From Xenophilus sp. Marseille-Q4582 (GTDB lineage Bacteria > Pseudomonadota > Gammaproteobacteria > Burkholderiales > Burkholderiaceae_C), in contig NZ_CAKAKO010000003.1 in the NCBI RefSeq assembly GCF_916700565.1, positions 558,001 through 622,000 of the forward strand: a DNA stretch of 64,000 nucleotides. Reading direction: 5' to 3'. The number at the start of each line of letters is the position of its first letter. The first letter of the stretch is position 1. Shown here piece by piece: positions 34,357-46,873 of this stretch. The notes beneath the pieces were generated by a model, which was not told the origin of the DNA, searched no databases, and worked only from the letters and a program-made list of their open reading frames with translations. The position numbers and the translations under genes were made by a program.

Positions 34357-34929
34357 ATGGAAGCCTTTCTCGTGTCCACCGGCGTTGTCGCGCTCGGTGA
34401 AATGGGCGACAAGACCCAGTTGCTGGCCATCGTTCTCGCGGCCGCATTCCGACGGCCCTGGCCCATCGTGGCCGGCATCTTCGTCGCCACCCTCGCCAAC
34501 CATGCCGCGGCCGGTGCCGTGGGCGGCTGGGTCGCGCAGATGATGGGCCCCGACGTGCTGCGCTGGGTCATCGGCATTTCCTTCATCGCCATGGCAGGCT
34601 GGATGCTGATTCCCGACAAGATCGATGACGAAGACCTGCACCAGCGCTCCCGCTTCGGGGTCTTCGGCACCACCGTCATCGCCTTCTTCCTGGCCGAGAT
34701 GGGCGACAAGACGCAGATCGCCACCGTGGCGCTGGCGGCGCGGTACGCGCAGGTGGTGCAGGTGGTGATCGGCACCACGCTGGGCATGATGCTGGCCAAC
34801 GTGCCGGCGGTTTTCCTGGGCGAGAAGATCGCGCAGAAGGTCTCGATGAAGGTGGTGCACGGCGTCGCCGCCGCCATCTTCGGCGTGCTGGGTCTGCTGA
34901 CCCTGTTCAACGTGGGCCGGCTGTTCTGA
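34357..34929 (+). CDS. TMEM165/GDT1 (UPF0016) family manganese exporter
   Basis: The 190-residue inner-membrane protein has six hydrophobic segments. It carries the family's two inverted cation motifs, GEMGDKTQLL (residues 14-23) and AEMGDKTQIA (113-122), whose acidic residues bind the metal. Bacterial members export Mn2+. Control by the manganese riboswitch 72 bp upstream supports this role. The stop codon lies one base from the end of IS110 copy 2. Confidence 0.93.
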   Translation: MEAFLVSTGVVALGEMGDKTQLLAIVLAAAFRRPWPIVAGIFVATLANHAAAGAVGGWVAQMMGPDVLRWVIGISFIAMAGWMLIPDKIDDEDLHQRSRFGVFGTTVIAFFLAEMGDKTQIATVALAARYAQVVQVVIGTTLGMMLANVPAVFLGEKIAQKVSMKVVHGVAAAIFGVLGLLTLFNVGRLF

Positions 34930-34967
34930 GTAACCGTCTTTGAAGTCAAGCGCCGAGAAGCGATTTA

Positions 34968-36898
<1,931 letters not shown>

Positions 36899-36990
36899 TC
36901 ACCCCAGCCGCTACCAAACTGCACGGGCCGGTCTGGCCGCCTCAACGGCGGTCAGACTCTACCGCGCTGGTCTGGTTTAAAGATACAAGC

Positions 36991-37611
36991 CGCGTGATCT
37001 GGGGCGGCCGCGAGTCGCGGCTGTCCACCCTCGTGCCGGTCTTCGTGGCGGTGGTGCTGAGCCTGGCGCTGGGCCTGTTCGCGGGCTACACGCGCGGGCG
37101 CAGCTCGGCGCTGGTGATGCGCATCATCGACATCCTGTTCGCCTTCCCGATGGTGCTGCTGGCCATCGGCCTGGCCACCGCGCTGGGGCCGGGGCGCTGG
37201 ACCATCGCGCTGACCATCGTCTTCACGGCCACGCCCTACCTGACGCGCGTGGTCTATGCCGGCGTGCGCGCCGAACGCGACAAGGAATACGTGGAGGCGG
37301 CACGCGCGCTGGGTGCGTCGACCGGCACCGTGCTGCTGCGCGAGATCCTGCCCAACGTGGCCACGCCGGCCATCGTGTACGGCACCACGCTGGTGGGCAG
37401 CATGATCGTCTTCCTGTCGGGCCTGAGCTTCCTGGGCCTGGGCACGCAGCCACCCACCGCCGACTGGGGCCGCATGGTGAGCGAAGGCGCGCAGGTGCTG
37501 GTGCTGGACGCGGCCCATGTGGCCACCGCACCGGCGCTGGCCATCGTGTCGGTGGCGCTGGCCTTCAACTGGCTCGGCAACGGCCTGCGCGACTGGCTGG
37601 ACAAGAGATGA
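36991..37611 (+). pseudogene. DppC/GsiD-type ABC permease, 5' end removed by IS110
   Basis: The frame enters from the IS110 edge at RVIWGGRESRLSTLVPVFVAVVLSLALGLFAGY and continues normally: RIIDILFAFPMVLLAIGLA, EAA loop YVEAARALGASTGTVLLREILPN, and GLSFLGLGTQPPTADWG to LRDWLDKR. It keeps about the last 206 of roughly 290 residues. The first two membrane-proximal elements and the start are gone, and no dppB or binding-protein gene lies upstream. A GTG at 36994 could start a shortened product, but function is unlikely. Confidence 0.88.
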
Positions 37612-37726
37612 GACCTCCCCGTTTGGAGCGCCTCACTGCGTGTGGCGCTCCCATCCCCCTCAAGGGGCGCACCCAGCGGCCTGGCAAAGCCAGTTCCGCG
37701 GGTGCCCTCGCCTGGAACCTGTCTGC

Positions 37727-39415
<1,689 letters not shown>

Positions 39416-39434
39416 ACCTTTGCCCACCATTGCC

Positions 39435-40775
39435 ATGAGCCACAGCGCCCCACCCCGCCGCCTGCACCTGAACGTCAACGCCTGGCTGCAAGGCTTCGCC
39501 ATCTCGGCCCGGCGCCTGCCCACGAGCGACCCGCTGGCCTTCGCCAACCTGCAGCACTACGTGAAGATCGCGCAGATCGCCGAGGCGGGCAAGTTCGACG
39601 CCTTCTTCCTGGCCGACAGCGTGAGCGCCGACGGCCTGGCCGTCGCGCCCGTCACGGCCCTGGAGCCCACGGTAGTGCTGGCCGCCATTGCCGCGCTGAC
39701 GACGCACATCGGCCTGATCGCCACCGCCTCCACCAGCTACAACGAGCCCTACAACATCGCGCGCCGCTTCGCCACGCTGGACCTGGCCAGCGGCGGCCGT
39801 GCCGGCTGGAACGTGGTGACCAGCGCCGACCCCGGCTCGGCCCGCGCCTTCGGCCTGCCCGGCGTGCCCGAGCACGGCGCGCGCTACCGCCGTGCCGACG
39901 AGTTCACGCAGGTCGTGAAAGGTCTGTGGAACAGCTGGGAAGACGGCGCCTTCGTGGGTGACCGCGTGCAGGGCCGTTTCGTCGACACCACGCGGCTGCA
40001 CCCGGTGCAGCACGAAGGCGAGTTCTTCCAGGTGGCCGGCCCGCTGGCCCTGCCGCGCTCGGCCCAGGGCCAGCCCGTGCTGGTGCAGGCGGGCGGCTCG
40101 GGCGACGGCCGCGCGCTGGCGGCCCGCCATGCCGAAGCCGTGTTCTCGCTTTCGCAATCGCTAGCGGAATCGGCCGCCTATGCGCGCGACCTGCGCCAGG
40201 CCGCCGAGGCGCAGGGCCGCGGCCCCGACGCGATCCGCGTCTTTCCGGGCCTGGGCGTGTTTCTGGGCGGCACCGAAGCCGAAGCCCGGCGCCGCCATGC
40301 CGAACTGATCGAACTGGTGCCCCTCGATCAGGCCCTGGCCCGGCTCGCCGGCCGCCTGGCCGTGCCGCCGGAGCGACTGAAGCTGGACGAACTGCTGCCC
40401 GCCGACCTGCCCGTGCCGCCCGATGGCAGCCAGACCTTTGCGACCGCCATCCTTGCGCGCTCGCACCGGGAAGGCCTGACCGTGCGGCAGATCCTGCGCG
40501 AACGGGTGGGCGGCGGCGGCCACCGCGAGATCGTGGGCACGCCCGAGCAGGTGGCCGACGACATCGAGCGCTGGTTCAGGGCCGGCGCGGCCGACGGATT
40601 CAACCTCATGCCCGGCGTGCTGCCCGAAGGGCTGCAGGAGTTCGTCGACGAGGTGGTGCCGCTGCTTCAACGGCGCGGCCTGTTCCGCACCGACTACGAA
40701 GGCCGCACGCTGCGCGAGCACCTGGGCCTGCCGCACCCGGGTGGGCCTTCGTCGCACCGCCCGGATCAGGGATGA
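39435..40775 (+). CDS. Luciferase-like FMN-dependent monooxygenase (NtaA/SnaA/DszA group) (3)
   Basis: The 446-residue protein has LHLNVNAWLQGFAISARRLP, AQIAEAGKFDAFFLADS, TASTSYNEPYNIARRFATLD and SGGRAGWNVVTSADPGSARAFG, with GGGHREIVGTPEQVADDIERWF near the C-terminus. It is a close paralogue of the enzyme at 25733-27064. A position 19 bp after the ATPase gene means one transcript. ATG 39435 (MSHSAPPRR) is preferred. It needs reduced FMN, which SsuE or the reductase at 1364-1924 could provide. The substrate is unknown. Confidence 0.92.
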   Translation: MSHSAPPRRLHLNVNAWLQGFAISARRLPTSDPLAFANLQHYVKIAQIAEAGKFDAFFLADSVSADGLAVAPVTALEPTVVLAAIAALTTHIGLIATASTSYNEPYNIARRFATLDLASGGRAGWNVVTSADPGSARAFGLPGVPEHGARYRRADEFTQVVKGLWNSWEDGAFVGDRVQGRFVDTTRLHPVQHEGEFFQVAGPLALPRSAQGQPVLVQAGGSGDGRALAARHAEAVFSLSQSLAESAAYARDLRQAAEAQGRGPDAIRVFPGLGVFLGGTEAEARRRHAELIELVPLDQALARLAGRLAVPPERLKLDELLPADLPVPPDGSQTFATAILARSHREGLTVRQILRERVGGGGHREIVGTPEQVADDIERWFRAGAADGFNLMPGVLPEGLQEFVDEVVPLLQRRGLFRTDYEGRTLREHLGLPHPGGPSSHRPDQG

Positions 40776-40785
40776 TCGCGCCCCC

Positions 40786-41226
40786 ATGAAACCCTTGCCC
40801 CGCATCGAACTCACCGACGCCCCGCCCGACGCGGCGCGCCAGGTCCTCATCAACGGCCTGGTGGCCTACAACCAGGCGCGCACCGGCATTGCCGACCACC
40901 GCCCGCTGGCGCTGCTCGTGTACGGCGACGACGGCCAGGTGGCCGGCGGCCCCCGGGGCCGCACCGCCTATGGCTGGCTCTTCGTCGAACTGCTGTTCGT
41001 GCCCGAATCGCTGCGCGGCCGCGGCGTGGGCCGCGCGCTGCTCACACAGGCCGAGGACGAGGCCCGCGCACGCGGCGCCGTCGGTGCCTGGCTCGACACC
41101 TTCGGCTTCCAGGCGCGGCCCTTCTACGAACGCCTGGGCTACCGCGTCTTCGGCGAGATCAAGGACTATCCGCCGGGCTTCTCGCGCTACTACCTGGCCA
41201 AGCGGCTGGGTCGCCCGGTGGACTGA
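40786..41226 (+). CDS. GNAT family N-acetyltransferase
   Basis: The 146-residue protein has the acetyl-CoA pyrophosphate loop LRGRGVGRALL, LFVELLFVPESLRG as strand 4 entry, and DTFGFQARPFYERLGYRVFGEI as the C-terminal motif B. This subgroup acetylates small molecules or unknown targets. It starts 10 bp after the monooxygenase stop, so it belongs to the same transcript. The name of the substrate cannot be given. Confidence 0.88.
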   Translation: MKPLPRIELTDAPPDAARQVLINGLVAYNQARTGIADHRPLALLVYGDDGQVAGGPRGRTAYGWLFVELLFVPESLRGRGVGRALLTQAEDEARARGAVGAWLDTFGFQARPFYERLGYRVFGEIKDYPPGFSRYYLAKRLGRPVD

Positions 41227-41262
41227 CTCCGCTGCCGCGCCCTTCCAGCGCGCTCGGGCGGC

Positions 41263-42180
41263 TCAGGCGGCGACGCCCTGAGCCGCCACCGGCCGGCGCC
41301 GCGTGCCGGCTGCGCAACCGACCGAGGCCCCCATCACCAGGCCGATGGCCAGCCATTGCGAGAAGCTCAACCGCTCGCCGAGCAGCACCAGCGCCAGCAG
41401 CGCCGCCACCGCCGGCTCCATGCTGATCATGATGCCGAAGGCCTGCTTGGGCAGCCGTTTGAGCGCCACCATCTCGAGCGAGATCGGAATGGCGCTGGAA
41501 ATGGCTGCCACGCCCAGACCGGCCAGCAGCACACCGGGCGACAGCAGCGCCGTGCCCGCATGCCAGACGCCCACCGGCAGCACCACCAGCGCGGCCACGC
41601 TCAGGCCCAGCGCCACCGACTGGCCCGCGTGCAGGTGGCCCAGCCGTTTGCCGAACACGATGTACAGGCCCCAGCAGGTGGCGGCGGCCAGTGCCCACAG
41701 CACGCCCACGGGGTCGAGGGCGCTGCCGCCCAGGCCCACCGGCAGCAGCAGCGACAGGCCCGCCGCCGCCAGCGCCACCCAGACGAAATCGAGCGCACGC
41801 CGCGAGGACAGCACCGCCACCGTGAGCGGCCCCGCGAACTCGATGGCCACGGCCAGGCCGAAAGGGATGGTGCGCAGCGCCATGTAGAAGCTCAGGTTCA
41901 TCAGCCCCAGCGTGCTGCCGTAGAGCAGGACCGAGCGCCAGTCGCCCGCTTCCAGGGGCCGGCGCCACGGCCGCCAGATCAGCAGCAGCAACAGAGCCGA
42001 CAGGCCCACGCGCAAGGCCGTGGTGCCCTGCGCACCCACGGCCGGAAACAGCGCCTGCTTGGCCCAGGAGGTGCCCAGGCCCAGGGCCGTGACGGCGCCC
42101 AGCACGGACAGGAAGGGAATGAACGCCGCCGCCGGTGCGCGGCCCAGGAATAAAGGCATGCGGCGAAGTATCGCCCGCAT
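41263..42180 (-). CDS. EamA/DMT family exporter (RhtA-like)
   Basis: The 305-residue protein has ten hydrophobic segments in two EamA repeats. Features typical of RhtA are GLGTSWAKQALFPAVGAQG, RTIPFGLAVAIEFAGPLTVAVL and ALKRLPKQAFGIMISMEPAVAAL. RhtA exports threonine, homoserine and other amino acids. Either ATG 42180 or ATG 42159 may be the start; the 5' region contains a perfect 10-bp inverted repeat. An IS5-family element begins 8 bp upstream of 42180 and has probably removed the native promoter from its place. Confidence 0.88.
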   Translation of the reverse strand: MRAILRRMPLFLGRAPAAAFIPFLSVLGAVTALGLGTSWAKQALFPAVGAQGTTALRVGLSALLLLLIWRPWRRPLEAGDWRSVLLYGSTLGLMNLSFYMALRTIPFGLAVAIEFAGPLTVAVLSSRRALDFVWVALAAAGLSLLLPVGLGGSALDPVGVLWALAAATCWGLYIVFGKRLGHLHAGQSVALGLSVAALVVLPVGVWHAGTALLSPGVLLAGLGVAAISSAIPISLEMVALKRLPKQAFGIMISMEPAVAALLALVLLGERLSFSQWLAIGLVMGASVGCAAGTRRRPVAAQGVAA

Positions 42181-42187
42181 GCCTTAG

Positions 42188-43508
42188 CAGGCCGTTGAAA
42201 AAATGCTCATCGAACGCGCCAGGGTCGTGGATTTCGAAGAAACGGATCGCCCAAACTGGCCTGCGCAGCGATTGGAGCGGCCATTTCGGCCTGTTTGCAG
42301 GCCGTTTTGCCCGTTCCGGGCGCACGTATCCCATGGTTCACGCATGATGCGCGTCCCACCAGCCGCCCAGACTGCCCATGCGCACCAGGTTGTAGGTGGC
42401 AAAGCACAGCAGCGCCTGGCCCGCGAGCTTGGCCTGACCGATCAATTTGGTCTTGGCCAGACCACCCACTGTCTTGATCCAGCCAAAGGCCTCCTCGATG
42501 CGCTTGCGCACTTTGAGGCTGGTCTTGTAGCCCTCGTGGCGCCGGATGCGGCCATCGACCGCCGAGTGCTTGTCCTTGGCCGCCACGTGTGGCGTGACTT
42601 TGAGCTTTCGGCAGCCCTTGATGAAGGCCTGGCTGTCGTAACCTTTGTCGGCCCCGACCGTGGCCCGCTTGTTCTTGTTTCCCCGGCGTTTGAGCATCGC
42701 CAGCGCCGCCTCGCGCTCGGCGGTGCCACTGGCATGTGTGATCTCCACATCCACGATCAGCCCGTTGCGGTTCTCCATGAGGATGTGCCCCATGTGGCAC
42801 AGGCGAGATTTGTCGCCCGCGCTCTTCTTGAACAGCCGGGCATCGGCATCGGTGGTGCTGGCGTGGGTGTCGTTGCAGCGCTCCTGCCCTTTGAAGTTCA
42901 CCTCGGGGTTGCGTCCGGGTGGCGTGCCGCTGTCGTCGTCTTTGCGTTTGAAACTCTTGTGCGAGGCCCAGGCCTCAATCAGCGTGCCGTCCACGCTGAA
43001 GTGTTCGTCGCTGGCAAGCCGGCCCCACTGGGCGCTGAGCTTGACGCGCTCGAAGAAGGCGCGCGCCAGGTCTTCGTTGAAGAGGCGTTCGCGGTTGGCG
43101 CTGAAGGTGGAGTGGTCCCAGACCTTGTCTTCAATGTTCAGGCCCACGAACCAGCGGTACAGCAGGTTGTAGTTGACCGCCTCGACCAGCTGGCGTTCGC
43201 TGCGGATGGAGAACAGGATTTGCAGCAGCAAGGCCTTGAGCAGCATCTCCGGCGGCACCGAGGGGCGGCCACGGCGGGCGTACACCGCTTCGAACTCGCT
43301 GTTCATGCTCGACAGCAGCGCATCCACCACGGCGCGCAACTTGCGCAGCGGGTGTGCCGCTGGCACTCTTTCTTCAAGGCTGATGTAGCTAAACATCGCC
43401 CCCTGGAAGTCTTGGTTGCCTCTCATCTTTCTTGTCGCAGTTGTTCCGGGATGGCTTCAGATCGTAGCGGCCGACGCGGACGCTCGCAGGGGATTTTTCA
43501 ACGGCCTG
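42188..43508 (-). mobile_element. IS5-family insertion sequence, 1321 bp
   Basis: The ends CAGGCCGTTGAAAAA (42188-42202) and its complement (43494-43508) are perfect 15-bp inverted repeats. TTAG flanks both sides (42184-42187 and 43509-43512) as a 4-bp duplication, the YTAR type of the IS5 group. It is placed between the RhtA-like gene and the molbindin gene and disrupts neither frame. Confidence 0.94.
42338..43426 (-). CDS. IS5-family transposase
   Basis: The 362-residue DDE enzyme starts MRGNQDFQGAMFSYISLEERVP. Catalytic residues lie in FSVDGTLIEAWASHKS (D), TVGADKGYDSQAF (D) and RIEEAFGWIKTVGG (E). It is intact and unrelated in sequence to the element at 22.0-23.5 kb beyond the family level. 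Confidence 0.94.
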   Translation of the reverse strand: MRGNQDFQGAMFSYISLEERVPAAHPLRKLRAVVDALLSSMNSEFEAVYARRGRPSVPPEMLLKALLLQILFSIRSERQLVEAVNYNLLYRWFVGLNIEDKVWDHSTFSANRERLFNEDLARAFFERVKLSAQWGRLASDEHFSVDGTLIEAWASHKSFKRKDDDSGTPPGRNPEVNFKGQERCNDTHASTTDADARLFKKSAGDKSRLCHMGHILMENRNGLIVDVEITHASGTAEREAALAMLKRRGNKNKRATVGADKGYDSQAFIKGCRKLKVTPHVAAKDKHSAVDGRIRRHEGYKTSLKVRKRIEEAFGWIKTVGGLAKTKLIGQAKLAGQALLCFATYNLVRMGSLGGWWDAHHA

Positions 43509-43533
43509 TTAGGTCGGAGATCGCTGCGCGGGC

Positions 43534-43749
43534 TTACAGCTTCGCGATCGAGACTTCCGTGGACTTCACCAGCGCGACCACGTCGGAGCCGATCTTGAGC
43601 TGCAGTTCGTCGACCGAGCGCGTGGTGATGACCGAGGTGACAATGCCCCAGGGCGTTTCGACGTCGACTTCGGAGACGACGTCGCCGCGGATGATCTCGC
43701 GGACCTTGCCCTTGAACTGGTTGCGGACGTTGATGGCTTGGATGGACAT
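43534..43749 (-). CDS. Molbindin-like single TOBE (Mop) domain protein
   Basis: The 71-residue protein starts MSIQAINVRNQFKGKVREI and has VVSEVDVETPWGIVTSVITTRS and LKIGSDVVALVKSTEVSIAK, a complete Mop/TOBE oxyanion-binding domain. Molbindins store molybdate or tungstate in oligomers. AGGAGT precedes ATG 43749. It lies 79 bp downstream of metY in the same direction. In a sulfur region it may bind molybdate or help tell apart molybdate and sulfate; this is inference. Confidence 0.92.
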   Translation of the reverse strand: MSIQAINVRNQFKGKVREIIRGDVVSEVDVETPWGIVTSVITTRSVDELQLKIGSDVVALVKSTEVSIAKL

Positions 43750-43828
43750 GGCAGGAAACTCCTGGGTTGGAAAACTGGGAGGAACGAAGGCCGGGCCCCT
43801 CACGCTGCCGGGGGCCCGCGCCGCCGCG

Positions 43829-45121
43829 TCACCGGGCAGCGACCAGCGCCTGGTCGAGGTCGGCCTTGAGGTCGTCGATGTGCTCGATGCCCACGGACAG
43901 GCGCACGGTCTCTTCGCTTACGCCGGCCCTGACCAGCTCTTCGGGCGAGAGCTGACGGTGCGTGGTCGAGGCCGGGTGCGTGGCCAGCGAGCGCACGTCG
44001 CCGATGTTCACGAGGCGCGTGAACAGCTGCAGCGCGTCCAGGAACCGGGCGCCGCCGGCGCGGCCGCCGTGGATGCCGAAGGTCAAGACGCCGCTGGCCC
44101 TGCCCTGGAGGTACTTCTGCGCCAGCGCATGCTCGGCATGGTCTTCCAGCCCGGCGTAGTTGACCCACTTGACGGCCGGGTGGGCCTTCAGGTGCCGGGC
44201 GATGGCCAGCGTGTTCTCGCTGATGCGGTCCATGCGCAGCGCCAGCGTCTCGATGCCCTGCAGGATGAGGAAGGCGTTGAAGGGCGACAGCGCGGCGCCC
44301 GTGTTGCGCAGCGGCACCACGCGCGCGCGGCCGATGTAGGCGGCCGGGCCCAGGGCCTCGGTGTAGACCACGCCGTGGTAGCTCACGTCGGGCTCGTTCA
44401 GGCGCTTGAAGCGCTGCTTGTGCTGCGCCCACGGGAACTTGCCCGAATCGACGATGGCGCCGCCGATGCTGTTGCCGTGCCCGCCCAGGTACTTGGTGAG
44501 CGAATGCACCACGATGTCGGCCCCGTGTTCGATGGGGCGCAGCAGATACGGGGACGGCACCGTGTTGTCCACGATCAGCGGCACGCCGTGCTGGTGCGCG
44601 ATGGCGGCGATGGCCGCGATGTCGGTGATGTTGCCGGCCGGGTTGCCCACGGATTCCACGAACACGGCCTTGGTGCGCTCGTCGATCAAGGCCCCGAAGC
44701 TGGCCGGATCGCGGTGGTCCGCGAAGCGCGTGGTGATGCCCGACAGCGGCAAGGTGTGGGCCAGCAGGTTGTACGTGCCGCCATAGAGCGCCGTGCTGGC
44801 CACGATGTTGTCGCCCGCCTCGGCGATGGTCTGGATCGAATAGGCGACGGCCGCCTGGCCCGAGGCCAGGGCCAGCGCGCCGATGCCGCCTTCGAGGGCC
44901 GCGACGCGCTGCTCCAGCACATCATGGGTCGGATTCATGATCCGGGTGTAGATGTTGCCGGGCACCTTGAGGTCGAACAGGTCGGCGCCGTGCTGGGCCG
45001 AGTCGAAGGCATACGCGGCTGTCTGGTAGATGGGCGGCACCACGGCGCGCGTGGTCGGGTCCGGCGAATAGCCGGCATGCACGGACTTGGTCTCGAATTT
45101 CCAATCGGCGTTCTGGGGCAT
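43829..45121 (-). CDS. metY: O-acetylhomoserine sulfhydrylase / cysteine synthase
   Basis: The 430-residue PLP enzyme of the Cys/Met metabolism family joins sulfide to O-acetylhomoserine to give homocysteine. PPIYQTAAYAFDSAQHGADLF, YTRIMNPTHDVLEQRVAALEGG, ALASGQAAV, and VVHSLTKYLGGHG with the PLP lysine are all present, with the C-terminal LRLSVGIEHIDDL. The start lies 24 bp after the ssuB stop in the same direction, so sulfide made from sulfonates could be captured directly through a shared transcript. Confidence 0.94.
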   Translation of the reverse strand: MPQNADWKFETKSVHAGYSPDPTTRAVVPPIYQTAAYAFDSAQHGADLFDLKVPGNIYTRIMNPTHDVLEQRVAALEGGIGALALASGQAAVAYSIQTIAEAGDNIVASTALYGGTYNLLAHTLPLSGITTRFADHRDPASFGALIDERTKAVFVESVGNPAGNITDIAAIAAIAHQHGVPLIVDNTVPSPYLLRPIEHGADIVVHSLTKYLGGHGNSIGGAIVDSGKFPWAQHKQRFKRLNEPDVSYHGVVYTEALGPAAYIGRARVVPLRNTGAALSPFNAFLILQGIETLALRMDRISENTLAIARHLKAHPAVKWVNYAGLEDHAEHALAQKYLQGRASGVLTFGIHGGRAGGARFLDALQLFTRLVNIGDVRSLATHPASTTHRQLSPEELVRAGVSEETVRLSVGIEHIDDLKADLDQALVAAR

Positions 45122-45145
45122 GGTGAGTCTCTCAACAAGGGGGGG

Positions 45146-45967
45146 TCACACCGCCCAGCGCAGCGCGTGCGCCGGGCGTGAGAGCCAGCGGCTCTCGTTG
45201 GCGGCATCGGCGTCCTCGGTCGGCGCTTTCTGCAGCACGCGGTCGAGGATACGTTTCTCGATGGCGGCGAAGGCGGCGTCGCCCTGCTGGCGCGGGCGCG
45301 GCAGGTCGATGCGCTCGTCGAGCGCGATGCGGCCGTCTTCGATCAGGATCACGCGGTCGGCCAGCGCCACGGCTTCCTGCACGTCGTGCGTGACCAGCAG
45401 CGCCGTGAAGCGGTGCCGCTGCCACAGCCCTTCGATCAGGCGGTGCATCTCGATGCGCGTGAGTGCGTCCAGCGCGCCCAGCGGCTCGTCGAGCAGCAGC
45501 AGGCGCGGGTGGTGCACCAGCGCGCGCGCCAGGGCCACGCGCTGGCGCTGGCCGCCCGACAGGCGCGCCGGCCATTCGTTCTCGCGCTCGGCCAGGCCCA
45601 CCTGGGCCAGCACCTCGCGGCCGCGCGGACGCGATTCGGCGGCGAGGCCCAAGGTCACGTTGTCGAGCACACGGCGCCAGGGCAACAGGCGCGCTTCCTG
45701 GAACATGATGCGCGTGTCGCCGTGCAGGCCGTCGACCCGGTGGCCATCGGTGTAGAGCGCGCCGTCGCTGGCCGCTTCCAGGCCCGCGACCAGGCGCAGC
45801 AGCGTGCTCTTGCCGCAGCCGCTGCGGCCCACGATGGCGATGAACTCGCCGGGCGCCACGGACAGCTGCGTGTCGCGCAGCACCTCGCGCTCGCCGTAGC
45901 GCTTGGACAGGCCACGCGCTTCCAGCTTCACGCCGGCCGGGCCGAGCGGGGAACCCCAGGTATTCAT
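45146..45967 (-). CDS. ssuB: Aliphatic sulfonate ABC transporter ATP-binding protein
   Basis: The 273-residue ATPase has Walker [11 protein letters not shown]-loop [10 protein letters not shown], signature [15 protein letters not shown], Walker [13 protein letters not shown] and H in VTHDVQEA. It is encoded 13 bp after ssuC. ATG 45967 (MNTWGSPLG) is used. The order ssuE-A-A-D-C-B marks a complete alkanesulfonate uptake and cleavage operon. Confidence 0.95.
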   Translation of the reverse strand: MNTWGSPLGPAGVKLEARGLSKRYGEREVLRDTQLSVAPGEFIAIVGRSGCGKSTLLRLVAGLEAASDGALYTDGHRVDGLHGDTRIMFQEARLLPWRRVLDNVTLGLAAESRPRGREVLAQVGLAERENEWPARLSGGQRQRVALARALVHHPRLLLLDEPLGALDALTRIEMHRLIEGLWQRHRFTALLVTHDVQEAVALADRVILIEDGRIALDERIDLPRPRQQGDAAFAAIEKRILDRVLQKAPTEDADAANESRWLSRPAHALRWAV

Positions 45968-45980
45968 GCGCAACTCCTTG

Positions 45981-46823
45981 TCATTTCGCGTAGCCCGGGT
46001 GCCAGCGCAGCCAGCCCCGCTCCAGCGCACGAGCGAACACGTCTGCCAGCTTGCCCAGCAGCGCGTACAGCAGGATGCCCACCAGCACCACGTCGGTCTG
46101 CAGGAACTCGCGGGCGTTCATGGTCAGGTAGCCGATGCCCGACTGCGCCGAGATGGTCTCGGCCACGATCAGGATCACCCACATCAGGCCCAGCGAGAAG
46201 CGCAGGCCGACCAGGATGGAGGACAGCGCGCCGGGCAGGATCACGTCCTTGTAGAGCTGCCAGCGCGTGAGGCCGTAGGTGCGGCCCATCTCGATGAGCT
46301 GCGGGTCCACGTTGCGGATGCCGTGGAAGGTGTTCAGGTAGATCGGGAAGAACACCGACACCGCGATCAGGAAGAGCTTGGCCGACTCGTCGATGCCGAA
46401 CCACAGGATCACCAGCGGGATCAGCGCCAGCGCCGGGATGTTGCGCACCATCTGGATGGTGGAATCGAGCAGGGTCTCGAAGAAACGCACCGACCCCGTG
46501 AGCAGGCCCAGCGCCAGGCCCAGGCCGCCGCCGATGGCCAGGCCCACCAGCGCGCGGCCGGCGCTGACCTTGACGTGCGTCCACAGCTCGCCCGAGATCG
46601 TGAGCGCCCAGGCGGCCTTCACCACATCGACGGGCGCCGGCAGCACGCGCGTGGACAGCCAGCCCAGCGACGAGGCGATCTGCCACGCCACGATCAGGCC
46701 CACCGGCACCAGCCAAGGCACGGCGCGGCGCAGCACCTGCCGCGCCAGCGGCGCAAGGACGGCCGGGGTCGCGGGCGCGGCCGCGGGCAACGGTGGCTGC
46801 AGGGATTGGACTTGTTCGGTCAT
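45981..46823 (-). CDS. ssuC: Aliphatic sulfonate ABC transporter permease
   Basis: The 280-residue inner-membrane protein has about six membrane segments. The coupling loop [31 protein letters not shown] and [28 protein letters not shown] and [26 protein letters not shown] are typical SsuC stretches. ATG 46823 was selected; frames further upstream overlap ssuD and lack a ribosome site. It pairs with SsuB and one of the two SsuA proteins. Confidence 0.95.
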   Translation of the reverse strand: MTEQVQSLQPPLPAAAPATPAVLAPLARQVLRRAVPWLVPVGLIVAWQIASSLGWLSTRVLPAPVDVVKAAWALTISGELWTHVKVSAGRALVGLAIGGGLGLALGLLTGSVRFFETLLDSTIQMVRNIPALALIPLVILWFGIDESAKLFLIAVSVFFPIYLNTFHGIRNVDPQLIEMGRTYGLTRWQLYKDVILPGALSSILVGLRFSLGLMWVILIVAETISAQSGIGYLTMNAREFLQTDVVLVGILLYALLGKLADVFARALERGWLRWHPGYAK

Positions 46824-46873
46824 GCGGTTCGGAAGGGAGGGTTCGTCAATCAAGCTGCGGCTGGCCCATGGGC

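Noticed and set aside
45122-45145. SAM-sensing riboswitch before metY.
   Set aside because: Only 24 bp separate ssuB and metY and no aptamer elements are visible.
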